Notes: generated by a model not told the origin, from the sequence alone. DNA of 64,000 nt from Candidatus Methylobacter titanis (GCA_029946125.1 JAQSDX010000002.1:62001-126000), one strand, 5' to 3'. Shown: positions 29,773 to 39,249, counted from the first letter of the stretch. Translations and numbers: made by a program.

Positions 29773-30117
29773 TGACATCCTCCCCCCAGCTAAAGCAAGG
29801 GGATTCCTGATTGCTTAGGAGTGAGTAGGTATCGCTACTGCCCACTGGTTTCTGCTGCTGACGGCCTTACTTCACCGTTCACTTCACAGACTAGCCCCGT
29901 CTATCCGACGGTTGTTTTACTCATTTACTCTGGCATTCAAGACTTTACTCTGGTCGCTTGGTTATCGCTGATCGTGATGTAAGGTCTTTACCGCTAAGGA
30001 AATCTTACCAATAAGGCGCTTATTTTGTTAAACAAATTTAAACGAATATAGGCAGTAGTGAATCACTCGCGAATTGGGCTGCTTACATCCCCGCCCTGAA
30101 CGGCGGGGTTTTACGCT
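29773..30117 (+). mobile_element. IS200/IS605-like non-autonomous remnant, copy 1
   Basis: The left end (TGACATCCTCCCCCCAGC...) and the right-end hairpin (CCCCGCC-CTGAA-CGGCGGGG followed by TTTTACGCT) match the ends of IS200/IS605-type elements. No transposase or TnpB frame lies between. About 140 bp of the left end and about 40 bp of the right end recur, inverted, upstream of secA (57775-58088). The rest of the 29626-30373 gap shows nothing else convincing; a 73-codon minus frame at 30028-30249 overlaps the right end and is probably spurious. Confidence 0.75.
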
Positions 30118-30373
30118 ACACGTGGATAAAAATGAGTGTCCGCCGCGAAGTGTATCGAAAAATAAGGCGGTTTGTTTCCGATTATCAAGAATCTGAATAT
30201 CGCTCAAGGTATTAATGTATCGTCTATTCGCTAGTTCTACGCGACACAAGTCTCACTCATAAAGACCTTTAATCGTTATAACGCCCTCATAGGCTGCTTA
30301 TGAGGCAATTGAAAAATAAATTGTGATAAAACGATGACCATTTTGACAAGTAAGAATACCGAGTTGGCGCCTC

Positions 30374-31885
30374 ATGACGGATAAACAATATGAGAATATA
30401 CTCATGAAATCAATTAATGTCTTTCCATGGAATGAACATTTCAATACCGGCATAGCTACGATTGATGAACAACACCAAAAACTAGTTCAGTTATTGAATC
30501 GCTTGGCCAGCCATATGGCTTTTCATTCTGATATTCAGACCTTAGATACCATTTTTCAAGAACTTGCCGACTATGCTGTTTACCATTTCCAGAGTGAAGA
30601 AGCCATTTGGCACGAATATTTCCAGGAAAGCACTTTAGAAACAAAACATAAAGAAGAGCATGACAACTTTATCTCAACTGTTCTTACTCTAAAGGCAGGA
30701 GAAGACATCCATTCAGTAGATAGCACGGTAAGCGAAATCCTTGCGTTTTTGGTTCACTGGTTGGCAGCTCATATGCTGGAAAAAGACAAATACCTGGCCT
30801 TAGTGGTGCTGGCTATGCAATCCGGTTTGTCACAGGAACAGGCCAAGAAGCAAGCAGATGATCAATTGCGTGGTGGAATTGGATTACTGATCAACATGGT
30901 GCTCTCGACCTACAGCAGTCTTGCGGCTAATAGCATACAGCTGATGAAGGAGGCTGAGAAGCGTGAACAAACCGAACAGCAGCTGCGCATTTCTGCCGAA
31001 CAGCTCAAGCGTACGGTACGGTCTCTTGACATGGCAAATAAAGATCTAAAAAAACAATATATTGATTCCATCAAGACATTCGCACATATTATTGAAATGC
31101 GCCCTGGCGTTAAGAGCGGACAATCAAAATATATCATCGAAAAAGCCACGTTGGTTGCCCGTGAAATGAACCTGAATGCAGAAGAAAAGAAAAATATTCT
31201 TTATGCCGGGTTACTGATGCAAATCGGCAAGATGAGTTTGCCGGACACCTTGCTGGCAAAGTCGTTTTACTCAATACCTCTTGCCGACAAACAACGCTAT
31301 TTAAATCATGCAGTAGAAGGTGAAGCTTTATTAAATGGATTGATACAGTTAAAAGGTGCGTCTATTTTAATCCGACATCAATACGAACGCTATGACGGCT
31401 CAGGCCTGCCCGATGGCTTGACTAAAAAAAGCATTCCGATGGGCTCGCGTATTCTCACTGTTGTCGCTGATTATATCGGATATCTTGAGGGCTCAATGAC
31501 GGGTGAAGTCATGTCAATCAGTGCCGCAATCAGTCAATTAATGGATCGGAAAGAAAGCTATTATGATCCGGCTATTGTTGACGCTTTCATTAAGATACTC
31601 AAAGAAGATATAACCGTTGAAATCAAAGAGGAACTTCCTGTGATTAAAAAATCATGGAAGAACAGTAGGCTCGCCAGTACATCGCAAAATACCTTGGATT
31701 GCCTGGTTTTTGAGATTTCATGGACTCAATTGAAGCCCGGCATGGAAATAGAAGGTATCTATTTTGATAATAAACCTTATGTTAGAAATTGTATTGCAGA
31801 TCAAAAACTAATCGACATTATCGTAGCATTAAGAGAAAACACCGGTAACAATCCTGTCGTTAAGATTCGCATGAGCACGAAATGA
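30374..31885 (+). CDS. Hemerythrin / degenerate HD-GYP domain protein
   Basis: 503 residues. The N-terminal bacteriohemerythrin domain (about 15-145) has all expected di-iron ligands: H34, H71, E75, H92, H96, H133 and D138. A helical linker with a coiled coil (about 190-225) leads to an HD-GYP-like domain, but the diagnostic HD pair is replaced (LMQIGKMSLPD where LHDIGK is usual) and GYP reads GLP (H335-QYERYDGSGLPDGL). Phosphodiesterase activity is therefore doubtful, and it may be an O2 or redox sensor with an adaptor output. The start is uncertain (30374 or 30404) because neither ATG has a strong Shine-Dalgarno. Confidence 0.85.
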   Translation: MTDKQYENILMKSINVFPWNEHFNTGIATIDEQHQKLVQLLNRLASHMAFHSDIQTLDTIFQELADYAVYHFQSEEAIWHEYFQESTLETKHKEEHDNFISTVLTLKAGEDIHSVDSTVSEILAFLVHWLAAHMLEKDKYLALVVLAMQSGLSQEQAKKQADDQLRGGIGLLINMVLSTYSSLAANSIQLMKEAEKREQTEQQLRISAEQLKRTVRSLDMANKDLKKQYIDSIKTFAHIIEMRPGVKSGQSKYIIEKATLVAREMNLNAEEKKNILYAGLLMQIGKMSLPDTLLAKSFYSIPLADKQRYLNHAVEGEALLNGLIQLKGASILIRHQYERYDGSGLPDGLTKKSIPMGSRILTVVADYIGYLEGSMTGEVMSISAAISQLMDRKESYYDPAIVDAFIKILKEDITVEIKEELPVIKKSWKNSRLASTSQNTLDCLVFEISWTQLKPGMEIEGIYFDNKPYVRNCIADQKLIDIIVALRENTGNNPVVKIRMSTK

Positions 31886-32013
31886 TTGCTGTTTGATGCT
31901 TCATCTTCCAGGAGTGTTACCCGTTCCTCGGGTATCAGCGGAGCGTATTTTTTACAAAAAATCTGATGGAAATCTTATCGGGTGAGTCAGGTAAGGTGGG
32001 CGCGTTGACTCTG

Positions 32014-32985
32014 TCAAACTACCCGATCAGGCAGATGATTCCCGGCAAAGAATGCTGCCAGATTGGCTAAAACCTTTTCACCCATGGCGGTGCGCGTTCC
32101 TAAGGTGGCGCTGCCTAAATGCGGCAGTAGCGATACATTATCCAGAGTCAGGAAGCCTTCATTGACGTTAGGTTCGCCTTCATAGACATCAAGACCTGCT
32201 CCGGCAATCCATTTGCTTTTAAGCGCGGCTATCAGCGCGGCGCTGTCAACCACATCGCCCCGGGCGGTGTTGATTAAGTGCGCGGACGGTTTCATCAGCT
32301 TAAGCCTGTCGGCGTTGATTAAATGCCGGGTGGCATCGCCGCCGGGGCAGTGCAACGAAACAAAATCGGCCGTTTGCAACAGGCCTTCTATAGACTCGCA
32401 ACGGGTCGCGTTAAGGTCATCGGTGACATATTCATCGGCCGGACTGGGTTTGAAATAAATAATTTTCATGCCGAAGCCGTGATGGGCTTTTCTTGCCATG
32501 GCTTGCGCGATGCGACCAAAGCCGATCAGGCCTAAGGTTGCGCCGGTGACATCGGAGCTCAGCATGTGCGTCGGGCACCAGCCTTGCCATTGTTTGGCGC
32601 GAACCAGGCGGTCGCCTTCTGCGCCGCGACGTGCAGACATTAACAATAAGGTCATCGCAATATCGGCGGTACTGTGCGTCAATACGCCGGGGGTGTTGGT
32701 TACGACTAAACCTTGCGCCTTGGCGGCCGGAATATCGATATGGTTGTAGCCTACGCCGAAGTTGCCGAGAATTTTGCAGCGTTTGTTGTCGACATTGATC
32801 ACGTCGGCAGGGAATGAATCGCAAACGGTAGGACAAACGGCATCGTAATTTTGCAGCGCGGATTTGAATTCGTCGGCGCTTAAAGGCCGGTCATCTTCGT
32901 TTAAGGTGACGTCGTAAAGAGCTTTCAGCTTTGCTTCGACTGAGGCAGGCCATTTGCGGGTAACAAAGACTTTGGGTTTGCTCAT
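32014..32985 (-). CDS. hprA: Hydroxypyruvate / glyoxylate reductase
   Basis: 323 residues, D-2-hydroxyacid dehydrogenase family. The nucleotide-binding motif is LGLIGFGRIAQAMARKA (about residues 150-166). The catalytic triad is visible as R in NTARGDVVD, E in YEGEP and H in LLPHLGSAT. In the serine cycle it reduces hydroxypyruvate to D-glycerate; related enzymes also reduce glyoxylate. The neighbouring serine-glyoxylate aminotransferase makes its substrate, which favours the hydroxypyruvate reductase role. It lies 78 bp downstream of sgaA on the same strand, with an inverted repeat between them. Confidence 0.92.
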   Translation of the reverse strand: MSKPKVFVTRKWPASVEAKLKALYDVTLNEDDRPLSADEFKSALQNYDAVCPTVCDSFPADVINVDNKRCKILGNFGVGYNHIDIPAAKAQGLVVTNTPGVLTHSTADIAMTLLLMSARRGAEGDRLVRAKQWQGWCPTHMLSSDVTGATLGLIGFGRIAQAMARKAHHGFGMKIIYFKPSPADEYVTDDLNATRCESIEGLLQTADFVSLHCPGGDATRHLINADRLKLMKPSAHLINTARGDVVDSAALIAALKSKWIAGAGLDVYEGEPNVNEGFLTLDNVSLLPHLGSATLGTRTAMGEKVLANLAAFFAGNHLPDRVV

Positions 32986-33000
32986 GGTAGGATCACCTAA

Positions 33001-33060
33001 TTGTAGGGGCGACTTCAGTCGCCCGGTTAGCTTAATGGGCGACTGAAGTCGCCCCTACAA
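33001..33060. repeat. Perfect 24-bp inverted repeat between sgaA and hprA
   Basis: The arms 33001-33024 (TTGTAGGGGCGACTTCAG...) and 33037-33060 are exact reverse complements around a 12-bp spacer. The arms themselves contain GCGACTTCAGTCGC, a palindrome. The same GGGGCGACTTCAGTCGCC word occurs inside hypF at 56770-56788. It could influence processing of the sgaA-hprA transcript. Confidence 0.9.
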
Positions 33061-33063
33061 TGT

Positions 33064-34230
33064 TTAGTTTGCTGTCGAACGATAATATTCAATCGCCGCA
33101 GCAACGCCGGCACCTGGCTTGAAATCAAAGCCGTTGTCCAACATCGCCATTTCAACGCCGGCGATAGCGCCGAGCATCGAAACGTCGTTCATGTCGCCGA
33201 CGTGGCCGATACGGAAAGCTTTACCGGCAAGTTCGGATAAACCGGCGCCTAAAGAAATATCGTACCGGCTAAACGCGGTGCTGATTACATCTCTGGCGTC
33301 TTTGTCCTCGGGGACAATAATCGCAGTCACGGTGTCCGATTCGAAACCGGGTTGAGCGCAGGTTGTTAATCCCCAAGCGGCAACAGCTTTACGAACGCCT
33401 TCGGCCAAACGGTGATGACGCGCGAAAACATTCTCCAGGCCTTCTTCTTGTAACAGGTCTAACGCTTTGCGCAAGCCGTACAGAATAGGCAATGCCGGAG
33501 TATAAGGCGTGTAGCCGTCTTTGTTGGTGTTCATCTGGTCTTTTAAGTCCAGGAAACAACGCGGATAGGTTGATGTTTCAACGGCTGCTAAGGCTTTCTG
33601 GCTGAAGGCTAAAAATGCACCGCCAGCGGGCATCATAAAGCCTTTTTGTGAGCCGCTGATGGCACCGTCAACGCCCCATTCGTCCATGCGAAAGTCGAGG
33701 CTGGCAATAGAGCTAACGCCATCGACGAATAGTAGTGCAGGGTGATTCGCTGCGTTCATGGCTTTACGAACACCGCCAATATCGCTGGTAACACCGGTAG
33801 CGGTTTCGTTATGCGTTGCCAAAACAGCCTTGATTTCGTGGTTGGTGTCTTCTTTTAAACGCGCTTCTATTCTGTCCAAAGGAATACCTTTGCCCCAGAC
33901 TTCCTGATGGATTTCGACATCGAAGCCCAAACGTTTTGCCATTTCAGCCCATAAATGGCTGAATTGACCGAAGCGATAGATTAAAACCTTGTCACCCGGA
34001 TTTAAGGTGTTGGTCAACGCAACTTCCCAGCCAGCAGTACCTGTAGCAGGAAAAATGAAGGCTTGCCCGGTTTCGGTTTTAAAGACTTTTTTCAGGTCTT
34101 GTAAAAGAGGCGTCAGCAGTTTAGGAAACACAGGAGACCGATGGTCTTCCATGTTGATATGCATGGCGTTCAGGATTTCATTCGGCACATTGGTAGGGCC
34201 TGGAATATATAGGTGGTTACGACCAGCCAT
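33064..34230 (-). CDS. sgaA: Serine-glyoxylate aminotransferase
   Basis: 388 residues, class V aminotransferase family. HLYIPGPTNVPNEIL at the N-terminus, LATHNETATGVTSDIGG (about 138-154), VDGVSSIASLDFRMDEWGVD (about 170-189) and the pyridoxal-phosphate Lys in SGSQKGFMMPAG (near residue 196) are characteristic. It transfers the amino group of serine to glyoxylate, giving hydroxypyruvate and glycine, a key serine-cycle step. A GAGG site lies before the ATG. It is transcribed away from mclA and probably together with hprA. Confidence 0.95.
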   Translation of the reverse strand: MAGRNHLYIPGPTNVPNEILNAMHINMEDHRSPVFPKLLTPLLQDLKKVFKTETGQAFIFPATGTAGWEVALTNTLNPGDKVLIYRFGQFSHLWAEMAKRLGFDVEIHQEVWGKGIPLDRIEARLKEDTNHEIKAVLATHNETATGVTSDIGGVRKAMNAANHPALLFVDGVSSIASLDFRMDEWGVDGAISGSQKGFMMPAGGAFLAFSQKALAAVETSTYPRCFLDLKDQMNTNKDGYTPYTPALPILYGLRKALDLLQEEGLENVFARHHRLAEGVRKAVAAWGLTTCAQPGFESDTVTAIIVPEDKDARDVISTAFSRYDISLGAGLSELAGKAFRIGHVGDMNDVSMLGAIAGVEMAMLDNGFDFKPGAGVAAAIEYYRSTAN

Positions 34231-34435
34231 TGAATTGCCTCTTTAATAGTAGTTGAGTGATTAACACAGCTTGGAATTTTGAAAAAGCCAAAGTCCAAAA
34301 ACCAACAATAATGACATAGCCGCTAAAAATCGGCAAGGTTAGATTAGGGCTTGAGCGGTTAAACACGCTATAAAAATTGACTTTGATACCCCTGGAAGTA
34401 AAATGTGCGGTTAATTTATGTTCGTCTTAAGCCTT

Positions 34436-34517
34436 GTAGCTTGGGTTAGGCGGTAGCCTTAACCCAACATGATTAATGCGAAAAATGTTGGGTTGCGCTA
34501 TTGCTAACTCAACCTGC
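34436..34517. repeat. GTTGGGTTA-type palindromic repeat upstream of mclA
   Basis: GTAGCTTGGGTTA at the left and AACTCAACCTGC at the right form imperfect inverted arms, with inner TTAACCCAACAT and ATGTTGGGTT segments. It belongs with 26131-26183 and 35509-35595. It occupies part of the 323-bp divergent gap between sgaA and mclA; the remainder must hold the two promoters, none of which is clear by eye. Confidence 0.6.
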
Positions 34518-34553
34518 GACTTGATTTACACCCATGACATTAGGAAAATACCA

Positions 34554-35504
34554 ATGAGCCACACCTTATATGCAGCGTCAATTCAACGAGTTCAGCGCTG
34601 TGAATTAGCCGTTCCGGGTTCTAGCCCTGAAATGTTTGAAAAAGCGATGAAAAGTGGCGCTGATTTTATTTTTCTGGATCTTGAGGATGCCGTAGCGCCT
34701 GACGACAAGTTACAAGCCAGAAAAAACATTATTGAAGCGATTAATGATCTGGACTGGAAGGGACATGGCGTCACTATTTCGGTGCGTATCAATGGCCTGG
34801 ACACTCAGTACATGGTCCGTGATGTGGTGGATCTGGTCGAGCAGTGTGGCGCCAAGCTGGACACGGTTTTGATTCCTAAAGTGGGCGTTTATGCCGATGT
34901 TTACATGGTTGAAGCGATGCTTAATCAATTGGAAATGCAGCAGGGACTGAAAAACAAAATCGGTATTGAAGCCTTGATTGAGACCGCACTGGGTATGGCA
35001 AACGTTGAAGATATTGCCCGCAATGGTGCATCAGGTCGTCTTGAAGCCTTGCATTTCGGTGTGGCTGATTATGCGGCAAGCAACCGCGCCAGAACCACCA
35101 ACATCGGCGGTTTAAACCCCAATTATCCCGGCGATCAATGGAATTTTGCAATCAGCCGGATGACGGTTGCCTGTCGAGCCTATGGCTTGCGTCCTATCGA
35201 CGGTCCTTTTGGCGATATTAAAGATCCCGAAGGCTATAAAACGGCCGGAAGACGTGCGGCGGCTTTAGGTTGTGAAGGCAAATGGGCGATCCATCCGTCA
35301 CAAGTCGAATTGGCCAATGAAATATTTACTCCGCCTGCGGCCGAAGTTGATAAGGCCAAGCGTATACTGGTCGCCTTGAAAGAAGCGGCAGCTCAAGGTA
35401 AAGGCGCAGCAGCATTAGATGGTCGATTAATCGATGCCGCATCAGAAAAAATGGCCAATAACGTGGTCAGAGCTGCCGAAGCTATCGCAGCAAAAACACA
35501 ATAG
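34554..35504 (+). CDS. mclA: Malyl-CoA lyase
   Basis: 316 residues from the ATG at 34554 (MSHTLYAASIQRVQRCELAV), preceded by AGGAA; an in-frame ATG at 34476 would add 26 residues read through a repeat and is less likely. The CitE-like TIM barrel shows FIFLDLEDAVAPDDK (about 40-54, with a metal-binding Asp), the Arg in SVRINGLDT, IGIEALIETALG with the catalytic-site Glu, and GCEGKWAIHPSQV at the end. It splits malyl-CoA into acetyl-CoA and glyoxylate, closing the serine cycle. It is followed by mtkA and mtkB. Confidence 0.95.
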   Translation: MSHTLYAASIQRVQRCELAVPGSSPEMFEKAMKSGADFIFLDLEDAVAPDDKLQARKNIIEAINDLDWKGHGVTISVRINGLDTQYMVRDVVDLVEQCGAKLDTVLIPKVGVYADVYMVEAMLNQLEMQQGLKNKIGIEALIETALGMANVEDIARNGASGRLEALHFGVADYAASNRARTTNIGGLNPNYPGDQWNFAISRMTVACRAYGLRPIDGPFGDIKDPEGYKTAGRRAAALGCEGKWAIHPSQVELANEIFTPPAAEVDKAKRILVALKEAAAQGKGAAALDGRLIDAASEKMANNVVRAAEAIAAKTQ

Positions 35505-35508
35505 TCTT

Positions 35509-35595
35509 GTAGGTTGGGTTACGGTTTTTTCGTAACCCAACTTATTGCAGTCAAAAATATTGGGCTGAGAAAAGCATCAGCCCAACCCAACCTAC
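35509..35595. repeat. GTAGGTTGGGTT palindromic repeat between mclA and mtkA
   Basis: GTAGGTTGGGTT (35509-35520) and AACCCAACCTAC (35584-35595) are exact 12-bp inverted repeats. A second stem, GGGTTACG / CGTAACCC, lies inside the left part. It starts 5 bp after the mclA stop and could act as a processing or attenuation site between mclA and mtkA. Confidence 0.8.
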
Positions 35596-35618
35596 GTAAC
35601 ACATAAGCAGGAGATGCT

Positions 35619-36812
35619 GTGGATATTCATGAGTATCAGGCGAAAGAAATTTTAAGCGGTTACGGCGTTAAAATCGCTGAAGGTGGTATGGCTTACAGCC
35701 CGGAAGAAGCCGTGCAACGCGCCAGAGATATTGGCGGGCACATTTGGGCGGTCAAGGCACAGGTTCATTCCGGTGCACGCGGTAAAGCGGGCGGCATTAA
35801 AATCTGCAAAACGCACGATGAAGTTGAAGCGGCAGCAGAAGCGTTATTGGGTAAAAGGCTGGTCACTCATCAAACCGGTCCGGCAGGTAAGGTGTGCGGC
35901 CGATTGTATATCGAAGCCGGAACCGACATCGCCAAGGAATTGTATTTCTGTTTTCTGGTTGACCGCAGTTCAGAGCGTATTGTGATGGTCGGTTCCGCTC
36001 AAGGCGGCATGGAAATCGAGGAACTCGCTGAAAACAATCCCGAGGCGATTACCAAAATTTATATCGAGCCTGCGGTGGGTCTGCGAGACTTTCAGGCGCG
36101 CGAAATGGCTTTTGCACTGGGACTGGATCCTGAATTATTGAGTCATGCGGTTAAAACCATCAAAGGCTGTTATCGCGCCCTGCGTGATCTTGATGCCAGC
36201 ATGCTGGAAATCAATCCACTGGTGATTACCCGCAGTAACGAACTGGTCGCACTGGACGCCAAGATGGGCTTTGACGACAACGCCTTGTTCCGTCAGCAAA
36301 AAATTTCAGAATTGCGCGATAAAACTCAGGAAGATCCTCGGGAAATGGCGGCTGCCGATCGCGGCTTAAGTTATGTCGGTCTGGATGGCGACATCGGCTG
36401 CATGATTAACGGTGCCGGTTTGGCGATGGCGACCATGGATATGATTAAGCTGGCCGGTGGCGAGCCTGCCAATTTTCTCGACGTAGGCGGTGGTGCATCG
36501 GCCGAACGCACTGAAAAAGCTTTTCGCTTAGTATTGGCCGATAAGAACGTAAAAGCCATGCTGGTGAATATTTTTGCCGGTATCAACCGTTGCGACTGGA
36601 TTGCCGAAGGCGTGGTTGAAGCGGTCAGGAAAATCGACATGAAAATACCGTTGATCGTCAGGTTATCCGGTACCAACGTTGAAGAGGGCCGCCGGATTAT
36701 TACCGAGAGTGGCCTGCCTATTATTACCGCAGAAACCTTGGCCGAAGCGGCTGAAAAAGCGGTGCAAGCGCGCAATGAAGCGGTTGCAAAAGAAGCGGCT
36801 CAGGGAGCGTAA
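35619..36812 (+). CDS. mtkA: Malate thiokinase (malate-CoA ligase) large subunit
   Basis: 397 residues, starting at GTG with GGAG 6-7 bp upstream ([17 protein letters not shown]). The ATP-grasp domain (about 1-240) shows [37 protein letters not shown] in parts and the CoA-binding C-terminal domain ([36 protein letters not shown]). It resembles succinyl-CoA synthetase beta. The neighbouring mclA and serine-cycle genes point to malate rather than succinate as substrate. The mtkB ATG follows the stop by 1 bp. Confidence 0.93.
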   Translation: MDIHEYQAKEILSGYGVKIAEGGMAYSPEEAVQRARDIGGHIWAVKAQVHSGARGKAGGIKICKTHDEVEAAAEALLGKRLVTHQTGPAGKVCGRLYIEAGTDIAKELYFCFLVDRSSERIVMVGSAQGGMEIEELAENNPEAITKIYIEPAVGLRDFQAREMAFALGLDPELLSHAVKTIKGCYRALRDLDASMLEINPLVITRSNELVALDAKMGFDDNALFRQQKISELRDKTQEDPREMAAADRGLSYVGLDGDIGCMINGAGLAMATMDMIKLAGGEPANFLDVGGGASAERTEKAFRLVLADKNVKAMLVNIFAGINRCDWIAEGVVEAVRKIDMKIPLIVRLSGTNVEEGRRIITESGLPIITAETLAEAAEKAVQARNEAVAKEAAQGA

Positions 36813-36813
36813 A

Positions 36814-37701
36814 ATGGCTATTTTAATTGACGAAACAACACGCATTATTGTTCAAGGTTTTACCGGAAAAATCGGCAGCTTCCACGCCCAGGACATGATT
36901 AACTACGGTTCTAATGTCGTTGGCGGCATTACGCCCGGCAAAGGCGGTCAAACCCATTTAGGTTTGCCGGTTTTTAATACCGTAAAGGAAGCTGTACAAC
37001 AGGTGGGTGCCGAAGCCAGTATTATCTTTGTGCCGCCTGCTTTTGCCGCCGATTCGATCATGGAAGCCGCCGATGCAGGCATTAAATATTGCGTGGCGAT
37101 TACCGATGGTATTCCGACCCAGGACATGATGACGGTTAAAAACTTTCTGCGTCGCTTGCCGATAGAGCAAAGAATGATCCTGACCGGCCCGAACTGCGCT
37201 GGTACTATCAGTCCGGGGCGAGCCATGTTGGGCATTATGCCGGGACATATATACATGAAAGGCAATGTCGGTATTGTCGGTCGATCAGGCACCTTAGGTT
37301 ATGAAGCCGCCGATCAGATGAAACGTTTGGGTATTGGTATTTCAACGTCAGTCGGTATCGGCGGTGATCCTATCAACGGCAGTTCTCATCGTGATATTCT
37401 GGAAAAATTTGAAGCCGATCCTGAAACTAAAGTCATTCTTATGATTGGCGAAATCGGCGGTCCTCAGGAAGTCGAAGCCGGCATGTTTGCCAAAGCTCAC
37501 ATGACTAAGCCAGTAGTCGCTTATATTGCCGGACTGACTGCACCGGAAGGTCGGCGTATGGGTCATGCCGGTGCGATTATTTCCTCGGCGGGTGAAAGCG
37601 CCGCTGAAAAGGTAGCGATATTGAAAGATTTAGGCGTAACCATTTGTTCGACACCTGCAGCTATGGGCGAGACAGTCGCGGCAGTGCTGGCGGGAATGTA
37701 A
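36814..37701 (+). CDS. mtkB: Malate thiokinase small subunit
   Basis: 295 residues from the ATG at 36814 (MAILIDETTRIIVQGFTGKIG), 1 bp past mtkA, so probably translationally coupled. The CoA-binding Rossmann domain (about 1-125) has the GFTGKIGSFH motif, and the C-terminal half carries H251 in RMGHAGAII, the phosphorylated His of the catalytic cycle. With MtkA it makes malyl-CoA from malate, CoA and ATP. An upstream ATG at 36679 lies within mtkA and is not the start. Confidence 0.95.
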   Translation: MAILIDETTRIIVQGFTGKIGSFHAQDMINYGSNVVGGITPGKGGQTHLGLPVFNTVKEAVQQVGAEASIIFVPPAFAADSIMEAADAGIKYCVAITDGIPTQDMMTVKNFLRRLPIEQRMILTGPNCAGTISPGRAMLGIMPGHIYMKGNVGIVGRSGTLGYEAADQMKRLGIGISTSVGIGGDPINGSSHRDILEKFEADPETKVILMIGEIGGPQEVEAGMFAKAHMTKPVVAYIAGLTAPEGRRMGHAGAIISSAGESAAEKVAILKDLGVTICSTPAAMGETVAAVLAGM

Positions 37702-37807
37702 GCGCAAGATACAAAATAAAAGGCGAAGGGTGAAGGGTACAAGGTTTTTAGCCTTTTGTCTTTTGCCCTTTGTTCGTTTTTATTTCTTAAGATCCCGCAG
37801 GGTGTAA

Positions 37808-39169
37808 ATGAAAATACTTATTCTTGGTGCCGGTGTCACCGGTTCATCGGTTGCCGGGGCGTTGGCAAGCGAAGAGAACGATATTGTGGTCGTTGATTTC
37901 AGGACAGAGTTACTCGATGCGTTAAAAGAACGTTTCGATATTGCCACGGTTGCCGGTAATGCGGCGCATCCGCGAGTGCTGGAACAGGCCGGTGCCCGAA
38001 CTGCAGATATTATTATCGCGGTTACCGATAGCGATGAGACCAATATGCTGGCGTGTGTAATCATTAATACGCTGTATAGTCGGCCGAAAACGATTGCGCG
38101 GGTGCGTGCCGTCGATTATTTAAAAAATCCGCGGTTATTTGGTCCAGAAGGTATTCCGGTGGATATTGTGATCAGCCCGGAACAAATCGTCATGGAGGCT
38201 ATCCGCAATTTAATCGAGTTCCCCGGTGTTCAGCATATTTCCGATTTTGCCGATGGCCTGGTGCGACTATTTTCGGTCAAGGTGGTGGCGGACGGCATTT
38301 TAACGGGTAAGGAAATTAAAACCCTGAAAGAGCGCCTGGTCGGCGGTAAAATTCGAGTGGTGGCTATTTTTCGGCAAGGTATTCCGCTGATAGTGAACGG
38401 CGAAGCAGTTATTGAGACCGGCGACGAGGTCTTTTTTGTAGCGCCACGGGAAGAAGTGCGTCGAGTATTGAAGGCATTGAATAAATTGGAAGAGCCGTTA
38501 AAACGCATTATCATCGCTGGCGGCGGTCATGTCGGCAAGCGTTTGGCGCTGGCGTTGGAAAAAGATCATCAGGTGAAAATCATTGAAAAAGAACCTAGAC
38601 GAGCCCAAAAAATCGCCAATGATCTTGATCATACGGTAGTGCTTTTAGGCGATTGCGCCGATGAAGCGCTGTTGCTGGATGAGTCTATCGACAGTACCGA
38701 TTTATTTTGTGCGATTACTGAAAATGACGGCGTTAATATCGTTTCCGCCTCTTTGGCAAAAAGCTTGGGGGCGCGTAAAGCCATCTGTTTGCTCAATCAC
38801 GTCTCGTACAGCAAGCTATTGCTTGGAACAGGGATTGATGTAGCCGTGCTGCCCAATCAGGAAACGCTGGGCAGTATTCTAAAGCACGTACGTCGCGGTG
38901 ATGTGGCGCAAGTAAGCTCCCTTTGCGGCGGCACCGCCGAGGCAATCGAGGCTATTGCCCATCAAAGTGTCGATCTGAATTCAGTTGTTGGACGTAGGGT
39001 GGATGAGATCAGTTTTCCCGAAGGCATAGTGATGGGGGCGTTAATACGTAACAAGCAGGTTATTTGCATACACTGTGACACGGTGTTTGAAGAAGGCGAT
39101 CATGTGGTCATGTTTGTGATGGATAAAAAACTGGTTGTCAATATCGAGAAAAAATTCCAGCCTCTTTAA
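37808..39169 (+). CDS. trkA: Trk potassium uptake regulator TrkA
   Basis: 453 residues with the doubled RCK architecture: RCK_N (ILILGAGVTGSSVAGAL), RCK_C, then a second RCK_N (RIIIAGGGHVGKRLALALE from about residue 231) and RCK_C. Both Rossmann motifs would bind NAD(H)/nucleotides and gate the TrkH channel. It is soluble and peripheral to the membrane. The gene precedes trkH by 80 bp in the same direction. Confidence 0.96.
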   Translation: MKILILGAGVTGSSVAGALASEENDIVVVDFRTELLDALKERFDIATVAGNAAHPRVLEQAGARTADIIIAVTDSDETNMLACVIINTLYSRPKTIARVRAVDYLKNPRLFGPEGIPVDIVISPEQIVMEAIRNLIEFPGVQHISDFADGLVRLFSVKVVADGILTGKEIKTLKERLVGGKIRVVAIFRQGIPLIVNGEAVIETGDEVFFVAPREEVRRVLKALNKLEEPLKRIIIAGGGHVGKRLALALEKDHQVKIIEKEPRRAQKIANDLDHTVVLLGDCADEALLLDESIDSTDLFCAITENDGVNIVSASLAKSLGARKAICLLNHVSYSKLLLGTGIDVAVLPNQETLGSILKHVRRGDVAQVSSLCGGTAEAIEAIAHQSVDLNSVVGRRVDEISFPEGIVMGALIRNKQVICIHCDTVFEEGDHVVMFVMDKKLVVNIEKKFQPL

Positions 39170-39249
39170 GTAAGGGCAGGCGAAAAGCCAAAAACCTTAG
39201 CCTTTCGTCTTGAACCTTTCGTCTTTCGCCTTCGTTTTGAACCTATTCC

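Noticed and set aside
30028..30249. 73-codon minus-strand frame in the IS-like remnant
   Set aside because: Overlaps the right-end hairpin and lacks any transposase motif.
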